A stretch of DNA of 64,000 nt. It comes from Blastococcus colisei. Its GTDB lineage: Bacteria > Actinomycetota > Actinomycetes > Mycobacteriales > Geodermatophilaceae. The translations under genes were made by a program, and so were the position numbers. Under the pieces are notes generated by a model. That model was not told the origin of the DNA and ran no database searches. It saw nothing but the letters and a program-made list of their open reading frames with translations. This document shows positions 28,845-38,116 of this stretch, piece after piece. Numbering within the stretch: the stretch's first letter is position 1; each line of letters starts with the position of its first letter. The stretch is from the NCBI RefSeq assembly GCF_006717095.1, contig NZ_VFQE01000001.1, positions 3,782,001-3,846,000 on the forward strand. The letters run 5' to 3'.

Positions 28845-29144
28845 TCAGCCCAGGTCGTCGTCGCGGACCAGACGCAGGTGCGGCCGGGTCGTGATGCTCT
28901 CGCGGTCGTCGGCCACCAGCGGCAGATCGGCGGCGCGACGGACGCGGTTCTCGGGCACGTCGAGAGCTCGGGCGAGGAAGCCGGCCAGACCCTCGGTGAT
29001 GAAGCTCGTGCCGCCGGTGCGGGCCATGCGCCTGAGCGTCTCCGGCGGGATGACCCAGCGGGACAGACGCGATGCGTCGTCGGGGCTGCGGGACAGCTCC
29101 CACAGCCGGCGCCGCACGAGGTCCTGGAGGTCCTTCGCGGCCAT
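28845..29144 (-). CDS. Hypothetical protein, possibly DNA-binding (99 aa)
   Basis: A 99-residue soluble protein. The first half (DLVRRRLWELSRSPDDASRL, IPPETLRRMARTGG) resembles actinobacterial XRE-like domains in which a helix-turn-helix recognises DNA, but the match is loose. The C-terminus is RPHLRLVRDDDLG. Codon use supports a real gene. It is 46 bases downstream of the K+ channel gene on the same strand and may be transcribed with it. Confidence 0.6.
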   Translation of the reverse strand: MAAKDLQDLVRRRLWELSRSPDDASRLSRWVIPPETLRRMARTGGTSFITEGLAGFLARALDVPENRVRRAADLPLVADDRESITTRPHLRLVRDDDLG

Positions 29145-29190
29145 TCCAGCAGGCTAGTGCCCGGGCCGGGGCTGCTGCATCCCCTGCGGC

Positions 29191-30999
29191 TCAGCGGTTC
29201 GGCTGAGGGGTCGGCTGCAGCTTGCGCCAGATCCAGCTCGACGGCACACGGCGTCCGGTCACGACGTACTCGAGGACGCCGTCCACGACGAGGATCGTGT
29301 CGAGCGCCCGTCGGGCGGCCGCCCAGCCGGCGAAGAGCAGCTCGTCGCCCGGGCGCAGGACGAAGTCGTCGTCCGGCGCGAGAGTCGCGTCCCTGCCCCG
29401 CAGGGCCAGCAGCACGGTCGTGTGCAGTGGCTCGTCCCTGTTCTCCGGGTTGCGCAGGAGCTGGCCGAGGCGCGCCTCCCCCGACGCCAGCCACGGCCCG
29501 AGGGTCGGTGCCTCCTGCGCCGTCAGGCGCACCTTCCAGAGCGTCTGGAGCTGCGAGCCGCACAGCCCGGTCAACCGGTCGACGATGCCGGCTGCCCACG
29601 CGTCACCCTTCGCCGGCAACTCGCGCAGGAACCGCCAGAGCAACGGGGTGGACAGCTGCGCGTACACCTCGTGGGCGATGACCTCGGTCGGCACCAGCAG
29701 GGCGTCGACCTCCATCGCGGCGAACAGGGGCGCGCTGGCCGCGTGGTTCTGCCGGGCGGCGAGGAAGAGACGCGGGTTGCTGCGCCGGGCCGCCGCCACG
29801 AGGGACAGGTTGGTCGTGTCGTTGTCCGTGCCGGCGACCAGCCCGACGGCGCGATCGAGGTCGGCCTGGGCCAGCACCCAGGGGTCGGAGCCGTCCCCGG
29901 CCAGCAGGTCCGCGTCGGCGACGTCCCGGGTATCTGCGTCGATGACGGTGACCTCGAGGCCTTCGGCGCGCAGGTCGGCGGTCAGCTCCCGGCCGAGCCG
30001 GCCGTATCCGCAGACGATCCAGCGGCCGCTGCGCGGGGGCGCACCGCGCTCGGGCAGCGCGGCGCCCGGGCCGCTCTCCAGCCAGGTCATCAGTTGGTAG
30101 GAAGCCGGAGCCCGCAGCGCGAGGCGCAGGTGATCGCCGAACCGGTCGAACGCGTTGACCGTGCTCGGGCTGCCGAACGCCTGCATGCGCTCGGCGATCG
30201 TCCGCGAGGTCACCCGCGCGATGACCGGCAGCTCGGGGCGCAGCAGCGCTGCGGCCATGACGACGGCGAGATTGGCCTCCTCGTCGTCGGTGAGCGCCAC
30301 CACCGCCTCGCAGCAGGCGTGCCCGAGGCCGGCGACCGCCAGGTGGCCGGGGTTGCGGGCATCGGCGACCAGGCCCGGCACGTCGGCGTGGTACGAGTCC
30401 AGTTCCAGCCGGTCGATGCGCTCGGAATCGTGGTCGAGGACGACGAACCGCCGGCCCAGCGCGTCGAAGGAGTGCCCGAGCAGTTCCCCTGTACGCCCGT
30501 ACCCGGCGATCAGCAGGAACGGCTCGCGCAGCCGCTTCACCTTGCGGCTGAAGTGCTGCAGGGCCAGGGCGGAGCGGAAGGCGCGGTCCTGCAGGAGGGC
30601 GAGCACCGACCCGATGGCGTAGGCCCAGCCGACCACCGACAGGTAGATCGCGATGGTCACCCACATCCGCTGGTTGTAGGTGAACTCGTGCGGGATCTCC
30701 CCGAAGCCGATCGTCGTCGCGGTGTAGCTCATGACGTAGAAGGCGTCGAAGAAGCCCATCCGGACGGGGTTGCCGTTCGCGTCCTGACCCGGGATGAGCG
30801 TCAGCCCCAGCACGCTGACGGAGAAGATGACGATCAGCACGATCAGCGGGGCCCGCATCCGCCGCAGGATCAGGAAGATCGTGGCCGTGGCCTGGGCGGC
30901 CGAGGAGGCGGCGACGCGTCGGGTCGACCGGCGGATCCGCCGGTCGTCGGCGTCCTGCCCGAAGATGTTCTTCCAGAAGACGAGCAGCGGGTTGCCCAT
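29191..30999 (-). CDS. Potassium channel protein with two RCK domains
   Basis: A 602-residue ion channel. The pore module has segment 1 (PLIVLIVIFSVSVLGLTLI), pore helix and selectivity filter T96-I97-G98-F99-G100 (SYTATTIGFGEIPH) and segment 2 (MWVTIAIYLSVVGWAYAIGS). Two NAD-binding RCK (TrkA-N) modules follow in the same chain: LLIAGYGRTGELLG near residue 163 and WIVCGYGRLGRELT near residue 330, then a TrkA-C-like end (LRPGDELLFAGW). TIGFG is a variant of the K+ filter TVGYG, so conductance may differ. The DUF6394 gene lies 12 bases upstream on the same strand and is probably a functional partner. Confidence 0.9.
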   Translation of the reverse strand: MGNPLLVFWKNIFGQDADDRRIRRSTRRVAASSAAQATATIFLILRRMRAPLIVLIVIFSVSVLGLTLIPGQDANGNPVRMGFFDAFYVMSYTATTIGFGEIPHEFTYNQRMWVTIAIYLSVVGWAYAIGSVLALLQDRAFRSALALQHFSRKVKRLREPFLLIAGYGRTGELLGHSFDALGRRFVVLDHDSERIDRLELDSYHADVPGLVADARNPGHLAVAGLGHACCEAVVALTDDEEANLAVVMAAALLRPELPVIARVTSRTIAERMQAFGSPSTVNAFDRFGDHLRLALRAPASYQLMTWLESGPGAALPERGAPPRSGRWIVCGYGRLGRELTADLRAEGLEVTVIDADTRDVADADLLAGDGSDPWVLAQADLDRAVGLVAGTDNDTTNLSLVAAARRSNPRLFLAARQNHAASAPLFAAMEVDALLVPTEVIAHEVYAQLSTPLLWRFLRELPAKGDAWAAGIVDRLTGLCGSQLQTLWKVRLTAQEAPTLGPWLASGEARLGQLLRNPENRDEPLHTTVLLALRGRDATLAPDDDFVLRPGDELLFAGWAAARRALDTILVVDGVLEYVVTGRRVPSSWIWRKLQPTPQPNR

Positions 31000-31011
31000 G
31001 GCGGCCTCCGA

Positions 31012-31398
31012 TCAGCCGCGGTGGAAGGAGACCGTCTCCACGACGAGCAGGACGACGGACACCAGGTTGGCCAACAGCGCACCGCCCGACAACGACACGA
31101 TGCTCGCCGTCCAGCCCTCGGTCATGCCGGCGGTGGAGACGTACGTTGCGTAGCCGAGCATCAGTGCGGCGCCGATCAACTGGAGATCGGCCACCAGGCT
31201 CGTCGCCAGGTGGACCGCCCCGATCTGCGTGCGGTCGCCGAACTTGAGCACGGTCGCGATCAGGTTGACCACGACGGCGGCGAACAGTTCGTAGCGGTTG
31301 TGCTGGTCCGGGTCGTCGATGTCGCCGAGGAAGAAGCCGAAGTTCAGTGTCGCGGCGAGCACGACGAAGAACCCGAAGACCACCTTCTCGAGGTTCAC
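31012..31398 (-). CDS. DUF6394 membrane protein
   Basis: A 128-residue protein with four membrane segments. NLEKVVFGFFVVLAATLNFG, FLGDIDDPDQHNRYELF and VLKFGDRTQIGAVHLATSLV are typical of DUF6394, a small family found next to K+ channel/TrkA proteins. GTG 31398 has GGGGAGGGG six bases upstream, which rules out the longer open frame. It ends 12 bases before the channel gene, so the pair is one operon. A role as a channel subunit or regulator is inferred from this pairing only. Confidence 0.82.
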   Translation of the reverse strand: MNLEKVVFGFFVVLAATLNFGFFLGDIDDPDQHNRYELFAAVVVNLIATVLKFGDRTQIGAVHLATSLVADLQLIGAALMLGYATYVSTAGMTEGWTASIVSLSGGALLANLVSVVLLVVETVSFHRG

Positions 31399-31552
31399 GC
31401 GCCCCTCCCCGTCCGTCGGCCTGCCGCCGATCCTGGCCCGACGGCCCGGATTCCGCGCCCCGGAACGCCTGACTTTTCTGTGACCGGGCGTCACCTCTGA
31501 GCGAGTGCGTCGTTTCCTGAGCAACCTGGCCACGTCAGCCGAAAGGCCCCTG

Positions 31553-33751
31553 ATGACCATGACCACCCGATCGGGACGACGCGTCGCCCGCACGCTGGGC
31601 GCCGCACTCCCCCTCGTCGTCGCCGTCGCGCTCGCCCAGCCCGCGTCGGCTGCCCCGCGCCCGGACAACCCCGGCAGGGGGCACGACCGAGCCCCCGTCG
31701 CCCAGCCGGAACAGCCGCCCGCAGCCTTCGACTACACGCAGATCGAGGGGCTCACCGCCGACCGGTACGGCACGGTCAAGGAGACCCTGGAACTGCCGAT
31801 GCACGACGGCACCGAGGTGCACATCGAGGTCACCCGCCCGGCCGACGAGAGCGGGCAGCCGGTCGCGGGCCAGTGGCCGGTGATCCTCGAGGCCAGCCCG
31901 TACCACGGCACGCTGGCCGACCGGGAGGGCAGGCGGATCCTGCCCGACCCGCGCGACGAGGACGGGACCTCGCTGGGACTGACCGGCTACTTCGCGCCCA
32001 AGGGCTACGCGGTCGTGATGATGGACCTGCGCGGCACCGGGCTCAGTGACGGCTGCCTCGACCACCTCGCCGCCAACGACGCCCAGGACCTCAAGACCGT
32101 CGTCGAGTGGGCGGCGGCCCAGCCATGGTCCAACGGCCGGGTGGGCATGACCGGCCACTCCTACGTCGGCTCGACGCCGTCGCTGGCCGCGGCGATGGAT
32201 CCGCAGGGGCTCGAGACGATCGTCCCCAGCGCCGGCATGGCGACCATGTACGACCACCAGTTCCAGGCAGGCGTGCCCTACTTCCTGCAGTGGGCCGGGC
32301 CGATGGAGGCCTACGAGCAGATCGCCCTCGAGCGGGACCTTCCCGACGGCGAGCACTTCGGGCAGAAGCCCGAGGAGACCGGCTGCGGCCTGCCCAACAG
32401 CTCGCTGACCGCGGGCGAGGCACAGCTGTCCGGGCAATACACCTCCTGGCACGGCGAGCGTGACTGGCGGGCCGGCGCCACCGCGGCCGACATCCCGGTG
32501 TTCATGGTCCACGGCGTCAACGACAACGCCGCCCGCGTCGCCGGCATGGACTGGTTCACCCAGCGCGGGGGTCGCGACGGCGACAAGATCTGGCTCGGCC
32601 AGTGGGACCACGGCTCCGGCTGCTGCCCGACCCGCCGTGGCATCCAGTGGACCTACGCCCTGCACGCCTGGTTCGACGCGCACCTCGCCCAGCGCGACGT
32701 CGAGACCGGTCCCGCCGCGGAGCTGTTCCTCTCCGACGGCACGTTCGAGGGCGGCCGCACCGGTGATCGGAGCCAGATCCTGGTCGACTCGCAATGGCCG
32801 GCCACCGCCTCGCACCTGACGCTCCACCCGGCCGCCGACGGCACGCTGGGCACCACCGCTCCCGCCGTCCCGGGCGCGGTGAGCTTCACCGGTGACCCGA
32901 GCGGCTTCGCCGATCCGCAGGGCACCGGCGGCGTCGACTTCGTCTCCGAGCCCGTCGCCGAGGACACCGTCCTCGCCGGCAAGCCGCTGATGGACCTGGT
33001 CGCCTCGGTGACCGCCCCACGGGTGCACCTGATAGGCACGCTCTACGACGAGAGCCCGGACGGCGAACGTCGCCGGATCAGCCAGTTCGCCATCAACCCC
33101 GAGCTCCGGGTGGGCGTGGCGACGCCGAAGCCGGTGATCCCGGGCCAGCTCATGCAGATGCAGCCGCCCGGGTTCGCCATGGCGCACAACCTGCGGGAGG
33201 GGCACCGGCTGACCCTGCGGTTCACCACCTCCGACCCGGACAAGGTGCCGACTTTCGCCGTCGACCCGCGGGTGACCATCGCCACCGGGCCGGGCGGGAC
33301 CGTCCTCCAGGTGCCGGTGGCGGGCTCCCCCGTCCTGGTCGACGACACCGTGCCGTTCAGCCTCGATGCACCGGCCGAGGCGGGCCCGGCCCAGCCGGAG
33401 GAGCAGGCGTCGGTCACCCCGGTCGCCGGCGGGCCGGAGCGGACGCCGCTCACCGTCGCCTTCCACGAGTTCGACGTACAGGAGGGCTTCGACAACGCGG
33501 CCCTCCTGGTCAGCGCGGTGCCGAGCATGCAGGCCGACATCGACCTGTACCTGCAGCGGCAGAACGCGGACGGCACCTGGAGCAGCGACCTCACGTCGGG
33601 CGGCAGCGCCAGCCTGACCGAGGAGTCGCTGCGGCTGGCGAACCCGGTACCGGGCCGCTACCGGCTCGAGGTGCACAACTGGGCCGGTGCGCCGAGCACG
33701 CGCGTCGACGTGACGCTGACCTTCCTCAATTCCGCGGGGGATGCGGGGTGA
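31553..33751 (+). CDS. Secreted CocE/NonD-family hydrolase
   Basis: A 732-residue exported alpha/beta hydrolase of the X-Pro dipeptidyl-peptidase/CocE family. The signal peptide is LGAALPLVVAVALAQPASAA. The catalytic Ser lies in GMTGHSYVGSTP, the Asp in VHGVNDNAARV and the His in LGQWDHGSGC, in the usual order. The C-terminal half has the family's jelly-roll domain (from about FTGDPSGFADPQG), and the last 120 residues add a beta domain ending YRLEVHNWAGAPSTRVDVTL, like pre-peptidase C-terminal domains. Substrates of the family are acyl esters or prolyl peptides. ATG 31553 has AAAGG upstream. A strong terminator follows the gene. Confidence 0.87.
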   Translation: MTMTTRSGRRVARTLGAALPLVVAVALAQPASAAPRPDNPGRGHDRAPVAQPEQPPAAFDYTQIEGLTADRYGTVKETLELPMHDGTEVHIEVTRPADESGQPVAGQWPVILEASPYHGTLADREGRRILPDPRDEDGTSLGLTGYFAPKGYAVVMMDLRGTGLSDGCLDHLAANDAQDLKTVVEWAAAQPWSNGRVGMTGHSYVGSTPSLAAAMDPQGLETIVPSAGMATMYDHQFQAGVPYFLQWAGPMEAYEQIALERDLPDGEHFGQKPEETGCGLPNSSLTAGEAQLSGQYTSWHGERDWRAGATAADIPVFMVHGVNDNAARVAGMDWFTQRGGRDGDKIWLGQWDHGSGCCPTRRGIQWTYALHAWFDAHLAQRDVETGPAAELFLSDGTFEGGRTGDRSQILVDSQWPATASHLTLHPAADGTLGTTAPAVPGAVSFTGDPSGFADPQGTGGVDFVSEPVAEDTVLAGKPLMDLVASVTAPRVHLIGTLYDESPDGERRRISQFAINPELRVGVATPKPVIPGQLMQMQPPGFAMAHNLREGHRLTLRFTTSDPDKVPTFAVDPRVTIATGPGGTVLQVPVAGSPVLVDDTVPFSLDAPAEAGPAQPEEQASVTPVAGGPERTPLTVAFHEFDVQEGFDNAALLVSAVPSMQADIDLYLQRQNADGTWSSDLTSGGSASLTEESLRLANPVPGRYRLEVHNWAGAPSTRVDVTLTFLNSAGDAG

Positions 33752-33788
33752 TGGGACCGGCGGGGTGGTGACCCGCCGGTGACCGCGT

Positions 33789-33823
33789 CGAGCGCCCTCT
33801 CCCCGTGCGGGAGGGGGCGCTCG
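33789..33823. terminator. Terminator hairpin after the CocE/NonD gene
   Basis: CGAGCGCCC at 33789-33797 pairs with GGGCGCTCG at 33815-33823, extended inward by CTCCCC/GGGAG around a small loop. A stable GC stem between two plus-strand genes. Confidence 0.75.
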
Positions 33824-33902
33824 GCGCGTCTCCCGGTCGTCCACGGGCAGGCCCGGCCGGACCCCCGACGTCGAGGTTCGGGCTGCCGGTAGCGTCCGGG
33901 GG

Positions 33903-35072
33903 GTGCGGACGGCGACGGCTCGCCGGGACCCCGCCCGGCGGCGACTGGACGCCCTCACCTTCGCCCTCTTCTCGGTGGCACTGGGCACTAACGTGCCCAC
34001 ACCGCTGCTGCTGGTCTACCAGGACACGCTGGACCTCTCGGAGGCCGAGCTCACCGCGATCTTCGGCTGCTACGCCATCGGCCTGATCCTCGCCCTCAGC
34101 GTCTCCGGGGCGGCGTCGGACCGGTTCGGCCGGCGGGCGCTCGTCCTCCCGTTCGGGATCGTCGCCGGCCTGGTCTCGCTGCTGTTCATCCCCGCCGCGG
34201 AGAGCCTGCCGCTGCTCTACGCCGGCCGGCTGCTGCAGGGAGCGGTGTCCGGTGTCGTCTTCTCGGTCGCCAACGCCTGGCTGCAGGAGCTCTCCGGTCC
34301 CGACCGCCAGCAGTCGGCGGCGACCCGCGGTGCGGTGTCGACGTCTTTGGGCTTCGCCATCGCCCCGGCCATGAGCGGACTGCTGGCCCAGTACGGCCCG
34401 GCACCGACCGCCCTGCCCTACCTCGTGCACGTCGCCGTCCTCGTGGTCGGGCTGGCCGCGCTGGCCCTGGTCCCCGAGACCGTGCACGGGCGCCGGCCGG
34501 CGCGCCTGATGCACCTCGGCCTACCGCCGGAGGCCCGGCGACCGTTCCGGGCCCTGCTGGCGCCGACGGCCGTGGGAGTGTTCGCCTTCCCGGCGGTGGC
34601 CGCCACCCTGCTGCCGCTCCTCGTGGTCCCGGACGGCGTCGGCGTCGCGTACGCGGGACTCCTCGGCGGGCTCGCTCTCGGCGCCAGCGCGGTCGCGGCC
34701 CGGGTCGGGCGCAGCGTGGAGCGCGGAGCACCCCTGGGCATGGCACTCGGCGCAATCGGCCACGCCGTCGGCGTGGTCGCCGTCGTCCTGCAGTTCGAGC
34801 CCCTGCTCCTGCCCGCCGCGGCCCTCCTGGGGGCCGGCGGCGGGCTGTGCCTGACCGCCGGGCTCACGCTCACCGCGCAGCTGGCGCCACCGGCCACCCG
34901 GGGCGCGATGAACAGCGCCTTCTACGCCTTCGCCTACATCGGGTTCGGCACGCCGCTGCTGCTCGCCTGGCTGGGATCCGTCGTCGGCACCCTGCCGGCC
35001 CTCGCCGGGTTCGTGGCGGTCCCGACGGCGCTGGCGGTGTGGCTCTGGCTGGAGCTGCGCCGCCGGGCCTGA
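33903..35072 (+). CDS. MFS transporter
   Basis: A 389-residue major facilitator with twelve predicted segments. The loop 2-3 motif is GAASDRFGRRALVL, the first half has PTPLLLVYQDTLDLSEAELT, and the central loop carries PETVHGRRPARL. It resembles drug or sugar efflux facilitators but substrate cannot be read from sequence. GTG 33903 begins a basic N-terminus (RTATARRDPARRR). The next gene, a flavin monooxygenase, is 42 bases downstream, but a GC hairpin (35073-35095) lies between, so they may be separate units. Confidence 0.85.
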   Translation: MRTATARRDPARRRLDALTFALFSVALGTNVPTPLLLVYQDTLDLSEAELTAIFGCYAIGLILALSVSGAASDRFGRRALVLPFGIVAGLVSLLFIPAAESLPLLYAGRLLQGAVSGVVFSVANAWLQELSGPDRQQSAATRGAVSTSLGFAIAPAMSGLLAQYGPAPTALPYLVHVAVLVVGLAALALVPETVHGRRPARLMHLGLPPEARRPFRALLAPTAVGVFAFPAVAATLLPLLVVPDGVGVAYAGLLGGLALGASAVAARVGRSVERGAPLGMALGAIGHAVGVVAVVLQFEPLLLPAAALLGAGGGLCLTAGLTLTAQLAPPATRGAMNSAFYAFAYIGFGTPLLLAWLGSVVGTLPALAGFVAVPTALAVWLWLELRRRA

Positions 35073-35095
35073 CGGCCCGGGAAGCCCGCGGGCCG
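35073..35095. terminator. Short GC hairpin after the MFS gene
   Basis: CGGCCCG (35073-35079) pairs with CGGGCCG (35089-35095) just after the stop codon. No T-run. Confidence 0.45.
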
Positions 35096-35114
35096 CGGTC
35101 GCGTTGCTGCCTGC

Positions 35115-36200
35115 ATGCGGGCTGACCGGGACGTCGACGTCGTCGTCATCGGTGCCGGCCAGGCGGGGCTCTCCACGGCCTGGGCGCTGGCCCGCCAGGG
35201 CTTCGAGCCGGGGAGCGGGTTCGTCGTCCTCGACGCCGACGACGCCCCCGGCGGGGCGTGGCAGCACCGCTGGCCGTCCCTGACCCTGGGCACCACGCAC
35301 CGCGTGCACGACCTGCCCGGTCTCCGGTTCGAGCAGCCGGACGCCGACACCCCGGCCGTCACGTCGGTCCCCGCCTACTTCGCCGAGTACGAGCGCCGGT
35401 TCGAGCTGCCCGTCCACCGGCCGGTCCGCGTGCGCGCCGTCCGCCGCACCGCCGGCGACCGGGTCCGCGTCGAGACCGACTCCGGCGACTGGACGGCGCG
35501 CGCGATCGTCAACGCCACCGGCACTTGGACCCGCCCGTTCGTCCCTCGCTATCCCGGGCAGGAGCTCTTCCGCGGCCGCCAGCTGCACACCGTCGACTAC
35601 CGGTTCCGGGACGAGTTCGCCGGTCAGCACGTCGTCGTGGTCGGCGGCGGCGCCTCGGCCACCCAGCTGCTGGCCGAGATCGCGACGGTGGCCACCACGA
35701 CCTGGGTGACCCGCCGGCCGCCGGTGTGGCGGGAGGGGCCGTTCGACGAGAACGTCGGCCGGGAGGTGGTCGCGAAGGTGGAGGAGGCCGTGCGCGAGGG
35801 CCGCCGGCCCGGCAGCGTCGTCGGCCTGACCGGCCTGCTCGTCTCCACGCCCTACATCCGCGACGGGCTCGACCGCGGGGTGCTGGAGCGGCTGCCGATG
35901 TTCGACCGCATCACCGAGGACGGCGTGGCCTGGGCGGACGGACGGAGCGTCCGGGCCGACGCGATCCTCTGGGCCACCGGCTTCCGGGCCGCGGTCGCGC
36001 ACCTGGCCCCGCTGCACCTGCGGGCGCCCGGCGGCGGCATCCGCATGGACGGCACCTCCGTCGCGGGCGAGCCGCGCATCCACCTCGTCGGCTACGGCCC
36101 GTCCGCGAGCACGATCGGCGCCAACCGCGCCGGCCAGGCAGCGGCCCGCCGGCTGCGCCGGTTGCTGCGGGACCCCGGGGAACTCCCCCGCACCGCCTGA
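35115..36200 (+). CDS. FAD-dependent NAD(P)-binding monooxygenase-like protein
   Basis: A 361-residue flavoprotein. The FAD motif is VVVIGAGQAGLSTAWALAR, followed by DAPGGAWQHRWPSLTLGT; the NADPH motif is HVVVVGGGASATQLLAEIA, and the ATGFR motif (LWATGFRAAVAHL) links the domains. These are marks of class B flavin monooxygenases and the related CzcO-like group. The exact fingerprint FxGxxxHxxxW is not evident, so it may be a CzcO-like oxidoreductase rather than a Baeyer-Villiger enzyme. The family oxidises amines, sulphides or ketones. Substrate unknown. Confidence 0.83.
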   Translation: MRADRDVDVVVIGAGQAGLSTAWALARQGFEPGSGFVVLDADDAPGGAWQHRWPSLTLGTTHRVHDLPGLRFEQPDADTPAVTSVPAYFAEYERRFELPVHRPVRVRAVRRTAGDRVRVETDSGDWTARAIVNATGTWTRPFVPRYPGQELFRGRQLHTVDYRFRDEFAGQHVVVVGGGASATQLLAEIATVATTTWVTRRPPVWREGPFDENVGREVVAKVEEAVREGRRPGSVVGLTGLLVSTPYIRDGLDRGVLERLPMFDRITEDGVAWADGRSVRADAILWATGFRAAVAHLAPLHLRAPGGGIRMDGTSVAGEPRIHLVGYGPSASTIGANRAGQAAARRLRRLLRDPGELPRTA

Positions 36201-36283
36201 CTTCCCTGGTCGGGGTCGGTTCAGGGTCGCTTCAGGGCTTCCCCCGATGTGCTCGAGGGCGCCCGGCCGACAGGGTTCACGGC

Positions 36284-36322
36284 ATGACTCCTCTCCTGTC
36301 CCGCAGCAGGTCGATCACGTGA
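36284..36322 (+). CDS. Possible 12-residue leader peptide before the ABC ATPase
   Basis: ATG 36284 opens MTPLLSRSRSIT, and its TGA (36320-36322) overlaps the GTG start of the ABC ATPase at 36319. The overlap could couple translation. There is no strong ribosome binding site, so this is only suggestive. A TTCAGGG-TCGC-TTCAGGG direct repeat lies at about 36220-36237. Confidence 0.25.
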   Translation: MTPLLSRSRSIT

Positions 36323-37254
36323 TCGTCGCCCGGAACCTCACCAAGACCTACGGCGACAAGCCCGCCGTCGACGGGATCACCTTCACCGTCGAACCCGGCC
36401 GGGTCACCGGCTTCCTGGGCCCCAACGGCGCGGGCAAGTCCACGACGATGCGGATGATCCTCGGCCTGGACCGGCCCACCGCCGGCAGCGTCACCGTCAA
36501 CGGCCACCGCTACTCCGACTGCGCCGCGCCGCTGCGCGAGGTGGGCGCCCTCCTCGAGGCCCGTGCGCTGCACCCGGGCCGCTCCGCGCGTGACCACCTG
36601 CGCTGGCTGGCCGCCAGCAACGGCGTCCCCCGGGCGCGGGTGGACGAGGTGCTCGGCCTGGTGGGTCTGGACGGGGTCGCGGACAAGCGCGTCGGCACGT
36701 TCTCCCTCGGCATGGGTCAGCGGCTCGGCATCGCCGTCGCGCTGCTGGGCGACCCGCCGGTCGTCGTCCTCGACGAACCGGTCAACGGCCTGGATCCCGA
36801 GGGCATCCGCTGGGTCCGGAACCTGGCCCGCGAGCTGGCCGGACAGGGGCGGACCGTGTTCATCTCCAGCCACCTCATGTCGGAGATGGCGCTGACCGCC
36901 GACCACCTCGTCGTCGTCGGACGTGGCCGCATCCTGGCCGACTGCTCCATGGCGGAGTTCATCGCCGAGCACGCCTCGTCCTACGTGCGCATCGCCAGCC
37001 CGCAGCGCGGCGAGGTCGCCGACCTCCTGCGTCGCCAGGGCCTCGACGTCACCGCGTACGGCCAGGAGTTGCGCGTCCAGGGGCTGGATGCCGCCGCCAT
37101 CGGGGAGCTCGTCGGGAAGAGCGGCCTGCTCCTCCACGAGCTCACGCTCGTCCGCTCGTCCCTCGAGGACGCCTTCATGACCTTGACCGCCGACAGCGTG
37201 GAGTACTCCGCCTCTTCCGCCGCTGCGACCACCACCGCCGGGATCCCCGCATGA
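36319..37254 (+). CDS. ABC transporter ATP-binding protein, paralogue of 6996-7940
   Basis: A 311-residue ATPase very like that at 6996: GPNGAGKST, FSLGMGQRLGIAVALLGDPP, VVLDEPVNGLDPEG, and the same C-terminal extension ending near LEDAFMTLTADSVEYS. GTG 36319 is chosen because the homology starts at VARNLTKTYGD; the reading frame upstream has no coding look. The stop overlaps the permease start. The pair duplicates the 7-8.8 kb exporter but without a neighbouring two-component system, suggesting different control. Confidence 0.9.
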   Translation: MIVARNLTKTYGDKPAVDGITFTVEPGRVTGFLGPNGAGKSTTMRMILGLDRPTAGSVTVNGHRYSDCAAPLREVGALLEARALHPGRSARDHLRWLAASNGVPRARVDEVLGLVGLDGVADKRVGTFSLGMGQRLGIAVALLGDPPVVVLDEPVNGLDPEGIRWVRNLARELAGQGRTVFISSHLMSEMALTADHLVVVGRGRILADCSMAEFIAEHASSYVRIASPQRGEVADLLRRQGLDVTAYGQELRVQGLDAAAIGELVGKSGLLLHELTLVRSSLEDAFMTLTADSVEYSASSAAATTTAGIPA

Positions 37255-38084
37255 CCGTCACCGAGTTCTCCAGCACCGTCGACCTCGACCCGAGCCGCAA
37301 CGTGCCGGGCGTGCGCCGGCCGGGTTTCTCGTCCACGCTCCGCGCCGAGTGGATCAAGTTCTGGACGGTCCGCTCGACGATGTGGTCGACCGTTCTGCTC
37401 GTCGTCCTCGGAGCCGGCCTGACCGTGCTGGTCTGCGCGACGAACGCCGCCTGGCTGGCCAGCGGCGAGGCCGACGAGCACCCGGGCTCGTTCATCACGT
37501 TCGGCATGACGTTCGCCCAGATCACCGCGATCGTGCTCGGCACGCTGGCGGTGACCAGCGAGTACGGCACCGGCATGATCCGGGCGACGCTGGCCGCGAC
37601 ACCGCAGCGGGGTGCCGTCCTGGCGGCCAAGGCGCTGGTCCTCACCGGGACGCTGTTCGTCGCCGGCACCGGAACCGCCTTCGCCGGCTACGTCGCGGGC
37701 AACCGGTTCTTCGAGAACGAGGGCATCGGCATCGCCCTGAGCGACGAGGGAGTGCTGCGGTCGATGTTCGGCAGCGGCCTCTACATGGCCGGGCTGGGCC
37801 TGCTCGCGGCCGGCGTCGGACTGCTCGTGCGGCACACCGCGGCGGCGCTGTCGACCGTCCTGGCGCTGGTCTTCGTCGTCGGCACCATGGTGTTCCTGCT
37901 CCCCGGCGCCTGGGGCGAGTGGGCAGGCAAGCTGATGCCGGGCAACGCCGGTTCGAGCATCGCCACGCCGGTGTCGTTCAACCCGAACCTGCTCGACCCG
38001 TGGGTGGGGTTCGCGGTGTTCGCCGGGGAGGTAGCCGCGGTCCTGCTGGTCGGTTACCTCACGTTCCGGCGTCGGGACGCCTGA
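37251..38084 (+). CDS. ABC-2 type permease, paralogue of 7937-8785
   Basis: A 277-residue membrane partner of the preceding ATPase, with six segments. STLRAEWIKFWTVRSTMWST is the coupling region, and TSEYGTGMIRATLAATPQRG the conserved motif before segment 3. The four-base ATGA overlap with the ATPase gene ties their translation. The outer loop after segment 1 differs from the paralogue (Glu/Asp/His rather than Gly/Pro), so cargo or partners may differ. Confidence 0.88.
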   Translation: MTVTEFSSTVDLDPSRNVPGVRRPGFSSTLRAEWIKFWTVRSTMWSTVLLVVLGAGLTVLVCATNAAWLASGEADEHPGSFITFGMTFAQITAIVLGTLAVTSEYGTGMIRATLAATPQRGAVLAAKALVLTGTLFVAGTGTAFAGYVAGNRFFENEGIGIALSDEGVLRSMFGSGLYMAGLGLLAAGVGLLVRHTAAALSTVLALVFVVGTMVFLLPGAWGEWAGKLMPGNAGSSIATPVSFNPNLLDPWVGFAVFAGEVAAVLLVGYLTFRRRDA

Positions 38085-38116
38085 CCGCTCGTCCGCCCGC
38101 CCCGCTGCGCCCCGGT

